A stretch of DNA of 64,000 bases from Methylobacillus flagellatus (GTDB lineage: Bacteria > Pseudomonadota > Gammaproteobacteria > Burkholderiales > Methylophilaceae), in contig NZ_SCOU01000004.1 of the NCBI RefSeq assembly GCF_005502435.1, positions 124,001-188,000 of the forward strand, read 5' to 3'. Position 1 is the first letter of the stretch; each line of letters starts with the position of its first letter. Both the position numbers and the translations under genes were made by a program. Positions 18,164 to 27,407 of the stretch are shown here, one piece after another. The notes under the pieces were generated by a model. It did not search any database. It had not been told where the DNA came from and was given only the letters and a program-made list of their open reading frames with translations.

Positions 18164-18889
18164 ATGCAAGATCCGGCAAATGAGCTTCCGACACAGGCTG
18201 AACCAGCCGAAGATGCGCTGAAACGGCGGCCTATCCGCAGTTATGTGCTGCGTCAGGGGCGCTTGACCGAGGCGCAGCAGCGTGCGCTGGAGACCGGCAT
18301 GCCGGCCTATGGCATCGAGTATGCACCTGCACCACTGGACCTGGCGCAGCTGTTCGGGCGCGGCGACAGCAGCAAGATCGTCGAGATCGGCTTCGGCATG
18401 GGGGATGCCACGGCGCAGATCGCGGCGCATCTGCCGGGAGTCGATTTTATCGGCATCGAAGTGCACACGCCGGGCGTGGGCAGCCTGCTCAAGCAGATCG
18501 AACAGCGTGGTCTGGGCAATCTGCGCGTGATCCAGCATGACGCAGTGGAGGTGCTGCAACACATGCTGCCGGATGCCAGCCTGGATGGCGTGCATATCTT
18601 CTTCCCGGACCCATGGCACAAGAAGCGTCATCACAAGCGCCGTTTGATCCAGGCGGGTTTTGTGAGCCTGTTATGCCAGAAGCTGAAAGTGGGTGCTTAC
18701 CTGCATGTGGCTACCGACTGGCAGGAATATGCAGAATGGGTGCTGGAGGTGCTGACCGCCGAGCCGCTGCTGCAAAACACGGCTGCCGACTATGCGCCCA
18801 AGCCGGAGTACCGGCCGCTGACCAAGTTCGAGCAGCGTGGCATCAACCTAGGCCACGGTGTCTGGGACCTGGTGTTCAGGCGAGTCTGA
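18164..18889 (+). CDS. trmB: tRNA (guanine-N7-)-methyltransferase
   Basis: A 241-residue TrmB, methylating G46 of tRNA. The SAM motif [12 protein letters not shown] is near residues 72-83 and the family signature [15 protein letters not shown] follows near 145-159; the C-terminal [17 protein letters not shown] is also typical. The start is the ATG after an AAGGACGG ribosome binding site. The last 42 bases overlap the convergent engB gene, so the two transcripts would be complementary at their ends. Confidence 0.95.
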   Translation: MQDPANELPTQAEPAEDALKRRPIRSYVLRQGRLTEAQQRALETGMPAYGIEYAPAPLDLAQLFGRGDSSKIVEIGFGMGDATAQIAAHLPGVDFIGIEVHTPGVGSLLKQIEQRGLGNLRVIQHDAVEVLQHMLPDASLDGVHIFFPDPWHKKRHHKRRLIQAGFVSLLCQKLKVGAYLHVATDWQEYAEWVLEVLTAEPLLQNTAADYAPKPEYRPLTKFEQRGINLGHGVWDLVFRRV

Positions 18890-19486
18890 TGCTGGCGGGT
18901 ACAGCCACTGGCTGATGATGGTCTCGGCTTCTTCCACGCCCTGTTTCTTGAGGCTGGAGAATAGCTGTACCGTGCAATTCCCCCAGCCTTGCGTCACTTC
19001 CTTGCGCACGGATTGCAACACCAGCATGGCGGCACTGCGTGACAGCTTGTCGGACTTGCTGAGCAGGATGTGCACCGGGCGTCCGGATGGACAGAACCAG
19101 TCCAGCATTTGCCGGTCTAGAGGCGTGAGTGGGTGACGGATGTCCATCACCAGCACCAGACCGCACAGGCAGTCGCGCTGACTGAGGTAGCTGGACAGCG
19201 TCATCTGCCAATGCTTGCGCATGGCTTCCGGCACCTTGGCATAGCCGTAACCGGGCAGGTCCACCAGAAAGCGCTCGTTACCGAGCGCAAAGAAGTTGAT
19301 CAACTGGGTGCGGCCAGGTTGTTTGCTGACGTAAGCCAGGCGATTGTGGTTGGCCAGGGTGTTGAGTGCGCTGGACTTTCCTGCATTGGAGCGGCCAGCG
19401 AAAGCGACTTCGATGCCGGTCTGCGCTGGCAGGTCGCGCAGGTTGTGCGCAGAGATGAAGAAAGTCGCGTTTTGAAACAAGGGCAT
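18848..19486 (-). CDS. engB: Ribosome biogenesis GTPase EngB/YsxC
   Basis: A 212-residue YihA/YsxC GTPase. G1 is GRSNAGKS, G3 is DLPGYG and G4 is SKSDKL; the [10 protein letters not shown] strand before G3 is typical. It assists assembly of the large ribosomal subunit. The start [10 protein letters not shown] was chosen; an ATG 45 bases further out precedes residues with no similarity. The C-terminal tail runs 42 bases into trmB on the other strand. The cytochrome c4 gene is divergent. Confidence 0.92.
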   Translation of the reverse strand: MPLFQNATFFISAHNLRDLPAQTGIEVAFAGRSNAGKSSALNTLANHNRLAYVSKQPGRTQLINFFALGNERFLVDLPGYGYAKVPEAMRKHWQMTLSSYLSQRDCLCGLVLVMDIRHPLTPLDRQMLDWFCPSGRPVHILLSKSDKLSRSAAMLVLQSVRKEVTQGWGNCTVQLFSSLKKQGVEEAETIISQWLYPPASDSPEHQVPDTVA

Positions 19487-19604
19487 GAAAGGCTCGATGG
19501 CGTGTGGCGGAGAGAACAAAAATGCTATCACGAGATAGCGATTTTCGATAAAATGTTTGGATTTTCAGATAACCGTATCTAAGTATAGCGTTGAGGAGTG
19601 AAGC

Positions 19605-20222
19605 ATGGGGTTACGTAACAAGATGCTGTTTGCAGCGGGTGCGCTAGGTGCCTTGCTGGCAGTAACGACGGCTCAGGCGGCGGGTGATGCCAGCAAGGCC
19701 GCAGCGGCAGCGCAGGTCTGCGCAGCATGCCATGGTGCGGACGGCAACAGCATGATCCCCATGTACCCCAAGCTGGCTGGTCAGCATCCGGAATACATCA
19801 ACAAACAGTTGCAGAACTTCAAGTCCGGTGATCGCAAGAACGCGATCATGGCCGGTATGGTGGCGACACTGACGCCTGAAGACATGGAAAACTTGGCGGC
19901 GTATTTCGCCACCCAGGCCCCCAAGGGCGGTACGGCCAAGAGCAACGGCCCGGGTTCCGTCGGTGAGAAGATCTACAAGGGCGGCATCCTCGGTATCGGC
20001 GTTCCCTCCTGTGCGTCCTGTCATGGCCCGAGCGGCGCAGGCATCCCGACCCAGTTCCCGCGTCTGGCCGGTCAGCATGCGGATTACATCGTCGCCCAGT
20101 TGAAGACCTTCCGTACTGGCGAGCGCGCCAACGACGGTGCCAAGATGATGCGCATGATCGCTGGCAAGATGTCCGATCAGGACATGGCCGCTGTCGCCGA
20201 TTACATCCAGGGCCTGCGCTAG
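19605..20222 (+). CDS. Dihaem cytochrome c4
   Basis: A 205-residue periplasmic cytochrome with a signal peptide cut after AQA (residue 25). Two CxxCH haem sites, C39-x-x-C42-H43 and C136-x-x-C139-H140, lie in two similar halves, each ending with an Met-containing motif (MAGMV, MMRMIAGKM) that supplies the second axial ligand. Cytochrome c4 passes electrons from the bc1 complex to terminal oxidases. A GAGGAG ribosome binding site precedes the ATG, and a strong terminator follows. The maturation genes resB and ccsA lie immediately downstream. Confidence 0.94.
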   Translation: MGLRNKMLFAAGALGALLAVTTAQAAGDASKAAAAAQVCAACHGADGNSMIPMYPKLAGQHPEYINKQLQNFKSGDRKNAIMAGMVATLTPEDMENLAAYFATQAPKGGTAKSNGPGSVGEKIYKGGILGIGVPSCASCHGPSGAGIPTQFPRLAGQHADYIVAQLKTFRTGERANDGAKMMRMIAGKMSDQDMAAVADYIQGLR

Positions 20223-20279
20223 TTTTTGTTTATCTGCCTTCAGGCAGCCAGATCGTAAACTGAGCATGGGGCACAAGCG

Positions 20280-20309
20280 TTAAGGGTGGCGTTGCCACCC
20301 TTAATTTTT
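20280..20309 (+). terminator. Rho-independent terminator after cytochrome c4
   Basis: TTAAGGGTGGC (20280-20290) pairs with GCCACCCTTAA (20294-20304) around GTT, followed by TTTTT. This is a strong intrinsic terminator that separates the cytochrome gene from resB. Confidence 0.9.
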
Positions 20310-20382
20310 GCAGCCACGTTGTCATCATGGGATTTTTCATCGCAAATCAAACTTTCTGTGCCGATGATGCTCAATCCACCAG

Positions 20383-22401
20383 TTGATCCTGTGCCCACCG
20401 CTAACGAGTGATCCCCTTATTTTGAAACTCGGACCTTCCAATTCCCGACAGCTGTACGAGCTGCTAAGCTCGATGCGCTTCGCTGTTAGCCTGCTGACGG
20501 TGCTGGGTGTCGCCTCCATCATCGGCACCGTGCTCAAGCAGAATGAGCCCTATGCCAACTACATCATCCAGTTCGGCCAGTTCTGGTTCGAGCTCTTCAA
20601 TCTGCTGGGCCTGTACGATGTCTACCATGCCTTGTGGTTCCTCCTGATCCTGCTGTTCCTGGTGATCTCCACCAGCCTGTGCATCTACCGTAACAGCCCG
20701 CAGATGCTGCGTGACCTGCGTAATTACCGCGAGAACGCGACGTCTGTTTCCCTGCGCAGTTTCAGTCACCAGGCCAGCTATACAACGACGGCCAGCGCGG
20801 AGGCCTTGCGTGCGCAGTTGTTACAGTTCCTGACCTTGCGCGGCTTCCGCTACCGCATCCAGCCACGTGACGGGGGTGAGCTCATCGCCGCCAAGGCGGG
20901 CAGCTATCAGCGCCTGGGCTATATCTTCACGCATGCCGCCATCGTGGTGATCTGTGTGGGCGGTTTGATGGACGGCAACCTGCCGTTCAAGGTGCAGGAG
21001 ATGCTGGGCCATAAAAAGATCGAAACGCTGGATGTGCCAGCCTCGCAAGTGCCGCCAGAGAGCCGCATGGGCGTGGGCAATCTGTCGTTCCGCGCCAACA
21101 TGACCCTGCCGGAAGGCAGCAGTGCGGATGTGGCCTTTCTGCGCGTCAAGGATGGTTATCTGGTGCAGGAACTGCCGTTCCGTATCGCGCTCAAGGATTT
21201 CCGTATCGAGCATTACGCGACGGGTCAGCCCAAGTCATTCGAGAGTGATCTGGTCATCACCGATCCCGATCTTAAAGAACCACTCACACATACCATCAGC
21301 GTCAACAAGCCGCTGATCTACAAAGGCGTCGCCATCTATCAGTCCGATTTCCAGGACGGCGGCACCGGCCTCGATTTCGACATGTGGGATATTCTGGGTG
21401 CGGGCAACCGCAGCCTGCCGCTCAAGGGCACCATCTTCGACGAGGTCAAGTTAGGCGACGCTGAAGATAATCTCACCATCGAGTTCAACGATTTTCGCCT
21501 GTTCAACATCCTCAACTTGTCTGCAGACGGCAAAGGCAAATCGCACAACGTAGGTGCCAACGTGACCTTCAAGGTGCGCGACACCCAGGGCCAGGCACGT
21601 GAGTATGTGAACTATATGCAGCCTTTGCGTCTTAATGGCCGCGCCTATTTTGTTTCCGGCATGCGCAATACCCAGCGTGAGGAATTCAAATACCTGCGCT
21701 TGCCCGTGGATGAGGACATGAGCCTGCAAAGCTTCATGCGCTTGCGCAGCGTGATGTTCGACGAGGCGCAACATGCCGAGATCGCCGCACGCCTGTCGCG
21801 TGTGGCCATGCCGGGCGACGCCAGCGATGCAGATCTCAAAGCCAAGTTCGAGAGCAGTATCCAGCAGCTATTGCTGGCCTTCAGTCGTGGGGGTTATACC
21901 AAGATCGCCGAAGCCATCGAGCAGGCGGTGCCCGAGGCGGAGCGGGACAACGCTGCGCAGACTTACCTCAAGATCGTCAATGGCGCGGCGTTCGAAGCCT
22001 ACAATCTGAGCCGTGAACGCGCTGGTCTGCCTGCGGCGGCTGGAGACGAGGAAACGCAACTGTTCCTGCAGGACGCCATGAATGCGATGAGCGATCTGTT
22101 CTTCTACGGCAGCCCCTTCTATCTGCAGCTGCAACAATTCCAGCAGCGTGAAGCCAGCGGACTGCAATTGACGCGCTCGCCCGGCAAGGCGCTGGTCTAC
22201 ACTGGCTCCTTGTTGCTGGTGCTGGGTATCTTTGCCATGATCTACATCCGTGAACGTCGCATCTGGCTGCTCGTCAAAGCCAATGCAGCCACCGGTGAAC
22301 AACAGCTGCTGTTCACCATGTCGTCGAACCGCAAGAACCGGGACCTGGATCTGGAATTCGCCCAGTACCAGCAGCAACTGCAGCAGCAATTGACCTCTTA
22401 A
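20383..22401 (+). CDS. resB: Cytochrome c biogenesis protein ResB (CcsB)
   Basis: A 672-residue System II maturation subunit. Membrane helices occur near residues 31-50, 79-98 and 180-200, then a large periplasmic region (about 210-600) and a last helix at about 605-625. SSMRFAVSLLTVLGVASIIGT is the typical first helix. With CcsA it exports haem and joins it to apocytochromes in the periplasm. The exact start is uncertain: the ATG at 20383 is far upstream of the conserved region, and the TTG at 20421 (LKLGPS) is an alternative. It is followed by ccsA after 4-10 bases. Confidence 0.92.
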   Translation: MILCPPLTSDPLILKLGPSNSRQLYELLSSMRFAVSLLTVLGVASIIGTVLKQNEPYANYIIQFGQFWFELFNLLGLYDVYHALWFLLILLFLVISTSLCIYRNSPQMLRDLRNYRENATSVSLRSFSHQASYTTTASAEALRAQLLQFLTLRGFRYRIQPRDGGELIAAKAGSYQRLGYIFTHAAIVVICVGGLMDGNLPFKVQEMLGHKKIETLDVPASQVPPESRMGVGNLSFRANMTLPEGSSADVAFLRVKDGYLVQELPFRIALKDFRIEHYATGQPKSFESDLVITDPDLKEPLTHTISVNKPLIYKGVAIYQSDFQDGGTGLDFDMWDILGAGNRSLPLKGTIFDEVKLGDAEDNLTIEFNDFRLFNILNLSADGKGKSHNVGANVTFKVRDTQGQAREYVNYMQPLRLNGRAYFVSGMRNTQREEFKYLRLPVDEDMSLQSFMRLRSVMFDEAQHAEIAARLSRVAMPGDASDADLKAKFESSIQQLLLAFSRGGYTKIAEAIEQAVPEAERDNAAQTYLKIVNGAAFEAYNLSRERAGLPAAAGDEETQLFLQDAMNAMSDLFFYGSPFYLQLQQFQQREASGLQLTRSPGKALVYTGSLLLVLGIFAMIYIRERRIWLLVKANAATGEQQLLFTMSSNRKNRDLDLEFAQYQQQLQQQLTS

Positions 22402-22405
22402 GGGG

Positions 22406-23554
22406 ATGACCATGAACACGCTCAGCTACGAACTGCCGAAACCTTTGCTCAAACGCCTGAACTGGCTGGACTGGCTGTATGCGCTGGTGCTGAATCTGGG
22501 TGCCATCTACGCTTTCATGCACTATTCGCAGTTCATGGATGCTTACGAGATCGGCTTCCTGTTTGGTGCCGGTCTGCTGTTCACCTGGCTGGGCTGGTGG
22601 TGGAAACCGATGCGTGCCCTGGTCATCGGTGTCGGTGTGCTCAGTCTGGCCGCCATCGCCTTGTATGATGGAGATGCCTCGCGTGCCGGGCAGAGTTTCT
22701 TCCTCAAGTACCTGATCGCTAGCCAGTCTGCCGTGATGTGGATGAATGTGCTGTTCGTGCTGGCCATGCTCACTTACTGGCTGGCGTTGTTCAGCCGTTC
22801 AGAGTTCACGGCTAAAGTGGCCTCCAGCCTGACCTGGGCTGCCGTGCTGATGGGCTACATCGGCCTGATGGTGCGCTGGTACGAGTCCTACCTGATCGCG
22901 CCGGATGTAGGCCATATCCCGGTCAGTAATCTTTATGAAGTGTTCATCCTGTTCTGCCTGATCACCGCGCTGATGTACCTCTACTACGAGCAGCGCTATC
23001 AAACGCGCCAGCTGGGTGGCTTCGTGCTGGTGGTGGTCAATGCTGCGGTCGGGTTCATCCTCTGGTATACCTTTGACCGTGGGGCTCACGAGATCCAGCC
23101 GCTGGTGCCTGCGCTGCAATCCTACTGGATGAAGATCCATGTGCCGGCCAATTTCATCGGTTACGGCGCGTTCTCGCTGGCGGCCATGGTGGGTAGTGCC
23201 TACCTGCTGGCCAATCGCGGCATCCTGGCATCGCGCCTGCCTGCACTCAGTATCCTGGATGATGTGATGTACAAGGCCATCGCCATCGGCTTTGCCTTCT
23301 TTACCATCGCCACCATCCTGGGGGCTTTGTGGGCGGCAGAAGCCTGGGGCGGCTACTGGTCCTGGGACCCCAAGGAGACCTGGGCCCTGATCGTGTGGCT
23401 GAACTATGCTGCCTGGTTGCACCTGCGTCTGGTCAAGGGGCTGCGTGGCCCGGTGCTGGCCTGGTGGGCCGTGGTCGGCCTGCTGGTGACCACGTTCGCG
23501 TTCCTGGGCGTGAACATGTTCTTGTCCGGCCTGCATTCCTACGGCGAGCTGTAG
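22406..23554 (+). CDS. ccsA: Cytochrome c biogenesis protein CcsA (ResC)
   Basis: A 380-382 residue integral membrane protein of the haem-handling family. The tryptophan-rich WWD domain (WGGYWSWDPKETWALIVW) is near residues 310-327, and conserved histidines flank it on both sides. About eight membrane helices are predicted. It forms the haem exporter/synthetase with ResB. ATG codons at 22406 and 22412 are both possible. Its presence indicates System II cytochrome c maturation, the usual one in betaproteobacteria. Confidence 0.93.
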   Translation: MTMNTLSYELPKPLLKRLNWLDWLYALVLNLGAIYAFMHYSQFMDAYEIGFLFGAGLLFTWLGWWWKPMRALVIGVGVLSLAAIALYDGDASRAGQSFFLKYLIASQSAVMWMNVLFVLAMLTYWLALFSRSEFTAKVASSLTWAAVLMGYIGLMVRWYESYLIAPDVGHIPVSNLYEVFILFCLITALMYLYYEQRYQTRQLGGFVLVVVNAAVGFILWYTFDRGAHEIQPLVPALQSYWMKIHVPANFIGYGAFSLAAMVGSAYLLANRGILASRLPALSILDDVMYKAIAIGFAFFTIATILGALWAAEAWGGYWSWDPKETWALIVWLNYAAWLHLRLVKGLRGPVLAWWAVVGLLVTTFAFLGVNMFLSGLHSYGEL

Positions 23555-23572
23555 TCGGTCGACCTTGCGCCA

Positions 23573-23611
23573 GCGGCGTGTGTGCCTGGTTTTTACAGGC
23601 GAACACGCCGC
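23573..23611. terminator. Long imperfect hairpin after ccsA
   Basis: GCGGCGTGT (23573-23581) pairs with ACACGCCGC (23603-23611), and inside it GCCTG pairs with CAGGC around GTTTTTA. It lies 18 bases after the ccsA stop within a 212-base gap before the sugar transferase gene. No U-tract follows, so it may be a transcript-stabilising stem or a weak terminator. Confidence 0.45.
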
Positions 23612-23766
23612 CAAGGTGGGCACTTTATGCGCTTGCGTTGCAAAGCGCACATACATACTCTAGTATCAATCCAACAGTAGTGAATCCAGCAGCGGCCCGC
23701 ATGGCGAGGCGCTGTAACCTGCCCGTTGTTCGTGTTCATCGACCAACTTTTGAGTGAGCGGCCAAG

Positions 23767-25119
23767 ATGAGTCTTTATTCCACACGCTTCAATCCGGTCG
23801 CGTTGCCTACGCGTACCATCGCGCAGTATTTGCTGGAGCCGCTGGTCTGGTTGCTGGTGTTATTCGTGATCAGTGCCTACACGGGGGCGAGCGCGGATGG
23901 TCGGCACGTCGCCCTGTTTCTGCTCACACTGTTATTGACCTTCCCGGGTTGCCGGCCGCACGGCAGCAGCGCCGGGTTCCTGGGTCAGGTGGTGGCGTCC
24001 ACGCTACGTATCGTGGTTCTGCTGTCGCTGGTGGGCTGCTTGACCTCCAGCCTGGATCTGCTGAGCCCGTCTGCCTTGCTGCTCTGGTGGTTGCTGTCGC
24101 CTTTGCTGGTGTTCGTGCTGGGCGTAGGTCTGGAAGCCATGATGCGCAAGCATCCATCCAAAGCGCGCCGTGCGGTGCTGGTAGGTGGCACCAAACAGGC
24201 ACAGAAATTCATCGACACGCTGGCAGCACAGCCTGAACTGGCGGTGACGGTGCTGGGCTTCTTCGACGACCGGGAAGCGCAGCGTCTGGAAGTGCAGGAT
24301 ACCGGTGCGGTGCTGGGCAACCTGTCGCAGATCTCCGCATATTGCCAGCAACATCGTGTGGACGATATCTACATCGCCCTGCCCATGATCGCCGAGCCAC
24401 GCATCATCAAACTGCTGGACGAGTTGCGCGAGGTGCGTTCCAGTATCTATTTCCTGCCGGATGCCTTTATCCATGACCTGATGCAGACGCGCATCGATGT
24501 GCTGGGTGGCATGCCGCTGCTGGCCATGAGCCTCACTCCCATGCAAGGCCTGCAGGCGCTGATCAAGCGTGTCAGCGATAGCGTACTGGCCGCCGTGCTG
24601 CTCGTGCTGAGTCTGCCCGTGCTCTTGCTACTGGCTGTGGTCATCAGGCTGGGTTCGCATGGTAGCGTGATCGTCTGCCACCGCATGCACCATCTGGATG
24701 GGCGTACGTTGACGGTTTATCGACTGCGTACGCGCAATATAAGTACAGAAGAGGTGATACCGGCCCGCACCCCCATCGGTGATTTTCTGACCTGCTCGGG
24801 GCTGGAATGGCTGCCCGCTCTGTACAACGTGGTGCGTGGCGACATGGCGCTGGTCGGGCCGCGTCCGTATCCGGCTGAGCAGCAGGAGCTGTACCACAAG
24901 TACTTGAAGACCTATCTGCTGCGTTACCCGGTGCGTTCCGGCATCTTCAGTTGGGCTGGCAGCAATGGCAGCGTTAGTGAGCCGGAGAAAAGTGAAGACA
25001 TCGAGCGCCGTCTGGCGAGCGACATGGATTACCTGCGCAACTGGTCCTTGTGGCTGGATGTGTGGATCGTGCTGCGCGGCTTGCTGCGTTTGCCGCGCTC
25101 GCGCCACGATTGGCTGTGA
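23767..25119 (+). CDS. WcaJ-like polyprenyl-phosphate sugar transferase homologue with altered active site
   Basis: A 450-residue protein laid out like WcaJ enzymes that start exopolysaccharide synthesis: four or five N-terminal membrane helices, a CoA-binding/Rossmann-like domain (AVLVGGTKQAQKFID near residue 138), a re-entrant helix after KRVSDS (near 270) and a C-terminal sugar transferase domain ending with VRGDMALVGPRPYP. Several signatures differ: the usual Asp-Glu pair before LPQ is Leu-Glu-Trp-Leu-Pro, the QxRxG motif reads CHRMHH, and the PGxTGWAQ segment reads RSGIFSWAG. It may be inactive or have another role. No glycosyltransferase cluster adjoins it. Confidence 0.78.
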   Translation: MSLYSTRFNPVALPTRTIAQYLLEPLVWLLVLFVISAYTGASADGRHVALFLLTLLLTFPGCRPHGSSAGFLGQVVASTLRIVVLLSLVGCLTSSLDLLSPSALLLWWLLSPLLVFVLGVGLEAMMRKHPSKARRAVLVGGTKQAQKFIDTLAAQPELAVTVLGFFDDREAQRLEVQDTGAVLGNLSQISAYCQQHRVDDIYIALPMIAEPRIIKLLDELREVRSSIYFLPDAFIHDLMQTRIDVLGGMPLLAMSLTPMQGLQALIKRVSDSVLAAVLLVLSLPVLLLLAVVIRLGSHGSVIVCHRMHHLDGRTLTVYRLRTRNISTEEVIPARTPIGDFLTCSGLEWLPALYNVVRGDMALVGPRPYPAEQQELYHKYLKTYLLRYPVRSGIFSWAGSNGSVSEPEKSEDIERRLASDMDYLRNWSLWLDVWIVLRGLLRLPRSRHDWL

Positions 25120-25179
25120 CCGAGCTTTGCATGGATCAAGCTTGCGCTGAGCTGTCAGCGTGGATGCAACAGCAGCAAC

Positions 25180-25206
25180 AAAAAAGGGGCCGTCGGCCCC
25201 TTTTTT
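25180..25206. terminator. Bidirectional rho-independent terminator
   Basis: An A-run, then GGGGCC (25186-25191), loop GTC, GGCCCC (25195-25200), then TTTTTT. The symmetric A/T tracts make it work on both strands, ending the sugar transferase gene (plus) and efp (minus). Confidence 0.93.
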
Positions 25207-25259
25207 ACTTAGGCTACTAGCGATTCGCAAGCAGCCTGGTGAGTATCAGTTGGTGTGGA

Positions 25260-25817
25260 TCACTTCACACGGTTCTTGTATTCCAACGTACGCGTGTCGA
25301 TTTCGATCTTGTCGCCGATTTCGCAGAACAGCGGTACTGGCAGTTCGAAGCCGGTGTTGATGCGGGCGGCCTTCATGACCTTGCCGGAGGTATCGCCCTT
25401 GACGGCAGGTTCGGTGTAGATGATCTCGCGTACCACGGAGTTCGGCAGTTCCACCGAGATGGGCTTGCCGTTGTAGAACACCACTTCACAGGGCATGGCG
25501 TCTTCCAAGAACTTCAGCGCATCTTCCATGGTTTCGGCTTCCACTTCGTACTGGTTGTACTCGGCGTCCATGAACACGTACATCGGGTCAGCGAAGTAGG
25601 AGTAGCTGACGTCCTTCTTTTCCAGCACAACGATTTCGAACTTGTCGTCCGCCTTGTAGACCGCTTCGCTCGGGGATTCGGTCAGCAGGTTCTTGAACTT
25701 CATCTTGACCACGGAAGAGTTACGGCCAGACTTGCTGAATTCGGTTTTCAGCACGACCATTGGATCTTTGCCGACCATAAATACGTTGCCTACGCGGAGT
25801 TCCTGAGCTGTTTTCAT
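25260..25817 (-). CDS. efp: Elongation factor P, arginine-modified type
   Basis: A 185-residue EF-P with the three expected domains. It relieves ribosome stalling at consecutive prolines. The modified loop reads SKSGRNSS with arginine at position 32, the residue rhamnosylated by EarP, rather than the lysine 34 used by the EpmA pathway. The earP gene lies directly upstream on the same strand with 61 bases between, which fits. The sequence is close to that of Pseudomonas and Neisseria EF-P as known from the literature. Confidence 0.96.
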   Translation of the reverse strand: MKTAQELRVGNVFMVGKDPMVVLKTEFSKSGRNSSVVKMKFKNLLTESPSEAVYKADDKFEIVVLEKKDVSYSYFADPMYVFMDAEYNQYEVEAETMEDALKFLEDAMPCEVVFYNGKPISVELPNSVVREIIYTEPAVKGDTSGKVMKAARINTGFELPVPLFCEIGDKIEIDTRTLEYKNRVK

Positions 25818-25878
25818 CTGTTGTCCTGCGACTAAAAAAGGTTGAAAAGTGTGAAAAGTCGCGGATTATACCGCAGAT

Positions 25879-26973
25879 TTATGAAAAATTCTCGCAGAAA
25901 ATCACCAGCTTAGCGGCCAGATCCGGTAGTTCGGCCAGCTGCGCGCAGTGCTGTTTTGCCTGTGTTTGCAAGGACGGTAGTCGCTCAACCACCGCTTGCC
26001 AGGCCTGTGTTTGCCAGGGGCCCGCCACCCAGGCCGCATGGAGCTGCTCTAGCACGGCGTCGGCTTGGTAGCGCACGAGGAAAGCTTGCAGCTTGACCAG
26101 ATGCAGCGCGTCTTGTTGCCGGTAAGGTTGCCAAATGAAGGGTTTTGCCGCCCATAGCGCACGTATCCAGCTGTCTTCACCACGCACAAAGTTGAGGTCA
26201 CACGACCATAGCAACTGGTCGTAATCGTCCTGCGTCAGAAAAGGCAGGATGTCCAGCGTCAGCGCGCCCTGTTGTCGCCGCTCGCCTGCGTGCAAGGCGG
26301 GTAGTCCGAAAAAGGCAGCGATCTGCGGCAGGATGCTGCTCTCGGGTACCAGGCAATGCACGGCGCGTGGGCTGTCTGCCATGCTTTGCAGCAGCGCCGC
26401 GATGGGCGCATGCGGGTAGCAGAACAGCGAGATTCGTAAGGCGGCGCTGCGGCGTATTTCGGCGCTGACCTGACAGGTGTCGCGGCGTGTGAACAGGTCT
26501 TGCTCCCGCAACAGGCCGCCGGTATCTGCATCAAAACCGGGGAAGTAAAAGGTCTTGCGTAGTGGCCATCGCGGGTGTGGTGAGGGCTGCAGATGAAAGC
26601 CCTGGGTCCAGGTCTCCGCGGTCAGGTAATCCAGATTGATCCACACAGGTGCGGTGCTGCGCATGGCCATGGCGTGCAGGTAAGGGTCGGGCAGTTCACA
26701 GGCGAACGCTTCGATGACCACTTCTGCCACATCATCCACCACGAAGGCGGGTTGCCAGGCACGGACCTTGATGCCGTCGATCTGCTGGTTTTCAGCATCG
26801 ACCCGCAAGCCGGGAACCAGCTTGGCCGCAACAGTGAGATCGTCTACCCACAGGCGCAGCTCGCGGCCGTGTTCATGGGCAAGCTGGCGTGCCAGACGCC
26901 AGCAGACGCCGATATCACCGTAATTGTCGACCACGCGACAGAAGATATCCCAGCGCTGCTGGCGAACTGACAT
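25879..26973 (-). CDS. earP: EF-P arginine rhamnosyltransferase EarP
   Basis: A 364-residue GT-B fold inverting glycosyltransferase (formerly DUF2331) that moves rhamnose from dTDP-L-rhamnose to arginine 32 of EF-P. The catalytic and sugar-binding residues recognised in the family are present: D16 and D20 in VVDNYGDIGVCWR, and E266 in FVRGEDSW. The start MSVRQQRW lies two bases after the stop of the preceding MerT-like gene, so the two may be translationally coupled. No dTDP-rhamnose synthesis genes are in the window. Confidence 0.94.
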   Translation of the reverse strand: MSVRQQRWDIFCRVVDNYGDIGVCWRLARQLAHEHGRELRLWVDDLTVAAKLVPGLRVDAENQQIDGIKVRAWQPAFVVDDVAEVVIEAFACELPDPYLHAMAMRSTAPVWINLDYLTAETWTQGFHLQPSPHPRWPLRKTFYFPGFDADTGGLLREQDLFTRRDTCQVSAEIRRSAALRISLFCYPHAPIAALLQSMADSPRAVHCLVPESSILPQIAAFFGLPALHAGERRQQGALTLDILPFLTQDDYDQLLWSCDLNFVRGEDSWIRALWAAKPFIWQPYRQQDALHLVKLQAFLVRYQADAVLEQLHAAWVAGPWQTQAWQAVVERLPSLQTQAKQHCAQLAELPDLAAKLVIFCENFS

Positions 26974-26975
26974 GA

Positions 26976-27407
26976 CTACTCCATTAACAAAGGGGCGATG
27001 AACGCGAACCAGATGCCGACCAGCAGCACGGCCCAGGACAACAGGTAGATCCACCAGGCTTGTAGGCGTGCCCGCGTACAGGCGGCTGCCAGTGCCGGGT
27101 CTGCCGGGCACGGCGCCGATCTGGCTCGCCATTGTAGCAAGCCCGCGAGCAGCATCATGCTGCCAGCCAACGAGAACAGCAGCAGCTTGTACTCACTGAG
27201 CCAGACCAGTTGTGGCACGCTGCTGATCAGCGAGGACAGGGCGGCCCCGGCTCCCAGCGTGACCAGCAAGGCTGGCAGCGCACAGCAGATCAGCGTCGAA
27301 CTGCTGGTCAGCAGCGTCAGCAGGCTGGCGCGCCGGTTCAGCTTGAGCAGGTCGGGGCCGGCGGCTGTGGTGCTGGCATCAGCCGCGCTGGGTTTGGCGC
27401 GGCTCAT
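26976..27407 (-). CDS. MerT-like membrane metal transport protein
   Basis: A 143-residue inner-membrane protein with three or four hydrophobic segments. The first contains a vicinal cysteine pair (STLICCALPALL), as MerT has for metal capture in its first helix, and a polar loop has two further cysteines (PCPADPALAAAC), again like MerT. It starts ATGA-overlapped with the MerP-like gene. There is no merR or merA nearby, so mercury resistance is not indicated; copper or another soft metal is equally likely. Confidence 0.75.
   Translation of the reverse strand: MSRAKPSAADASTTAAGPDLLKLNRRASLLTLLTSSSTLICCALPALLVTLGAGAALSSLISSVPQLVWLSEYKLLLFSLAGSMMLLAGLLQWRARSAPCPADPALAAACTRARLQAWWIYLLSWAVLLVGIWFAFIAPLLME

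Noticed and set aside
20223-20382. Small RNA gene between cytochrome c4 and resB
   Set aside because: The only structure seen is the intrinsic terminator; no promoter was found before it.
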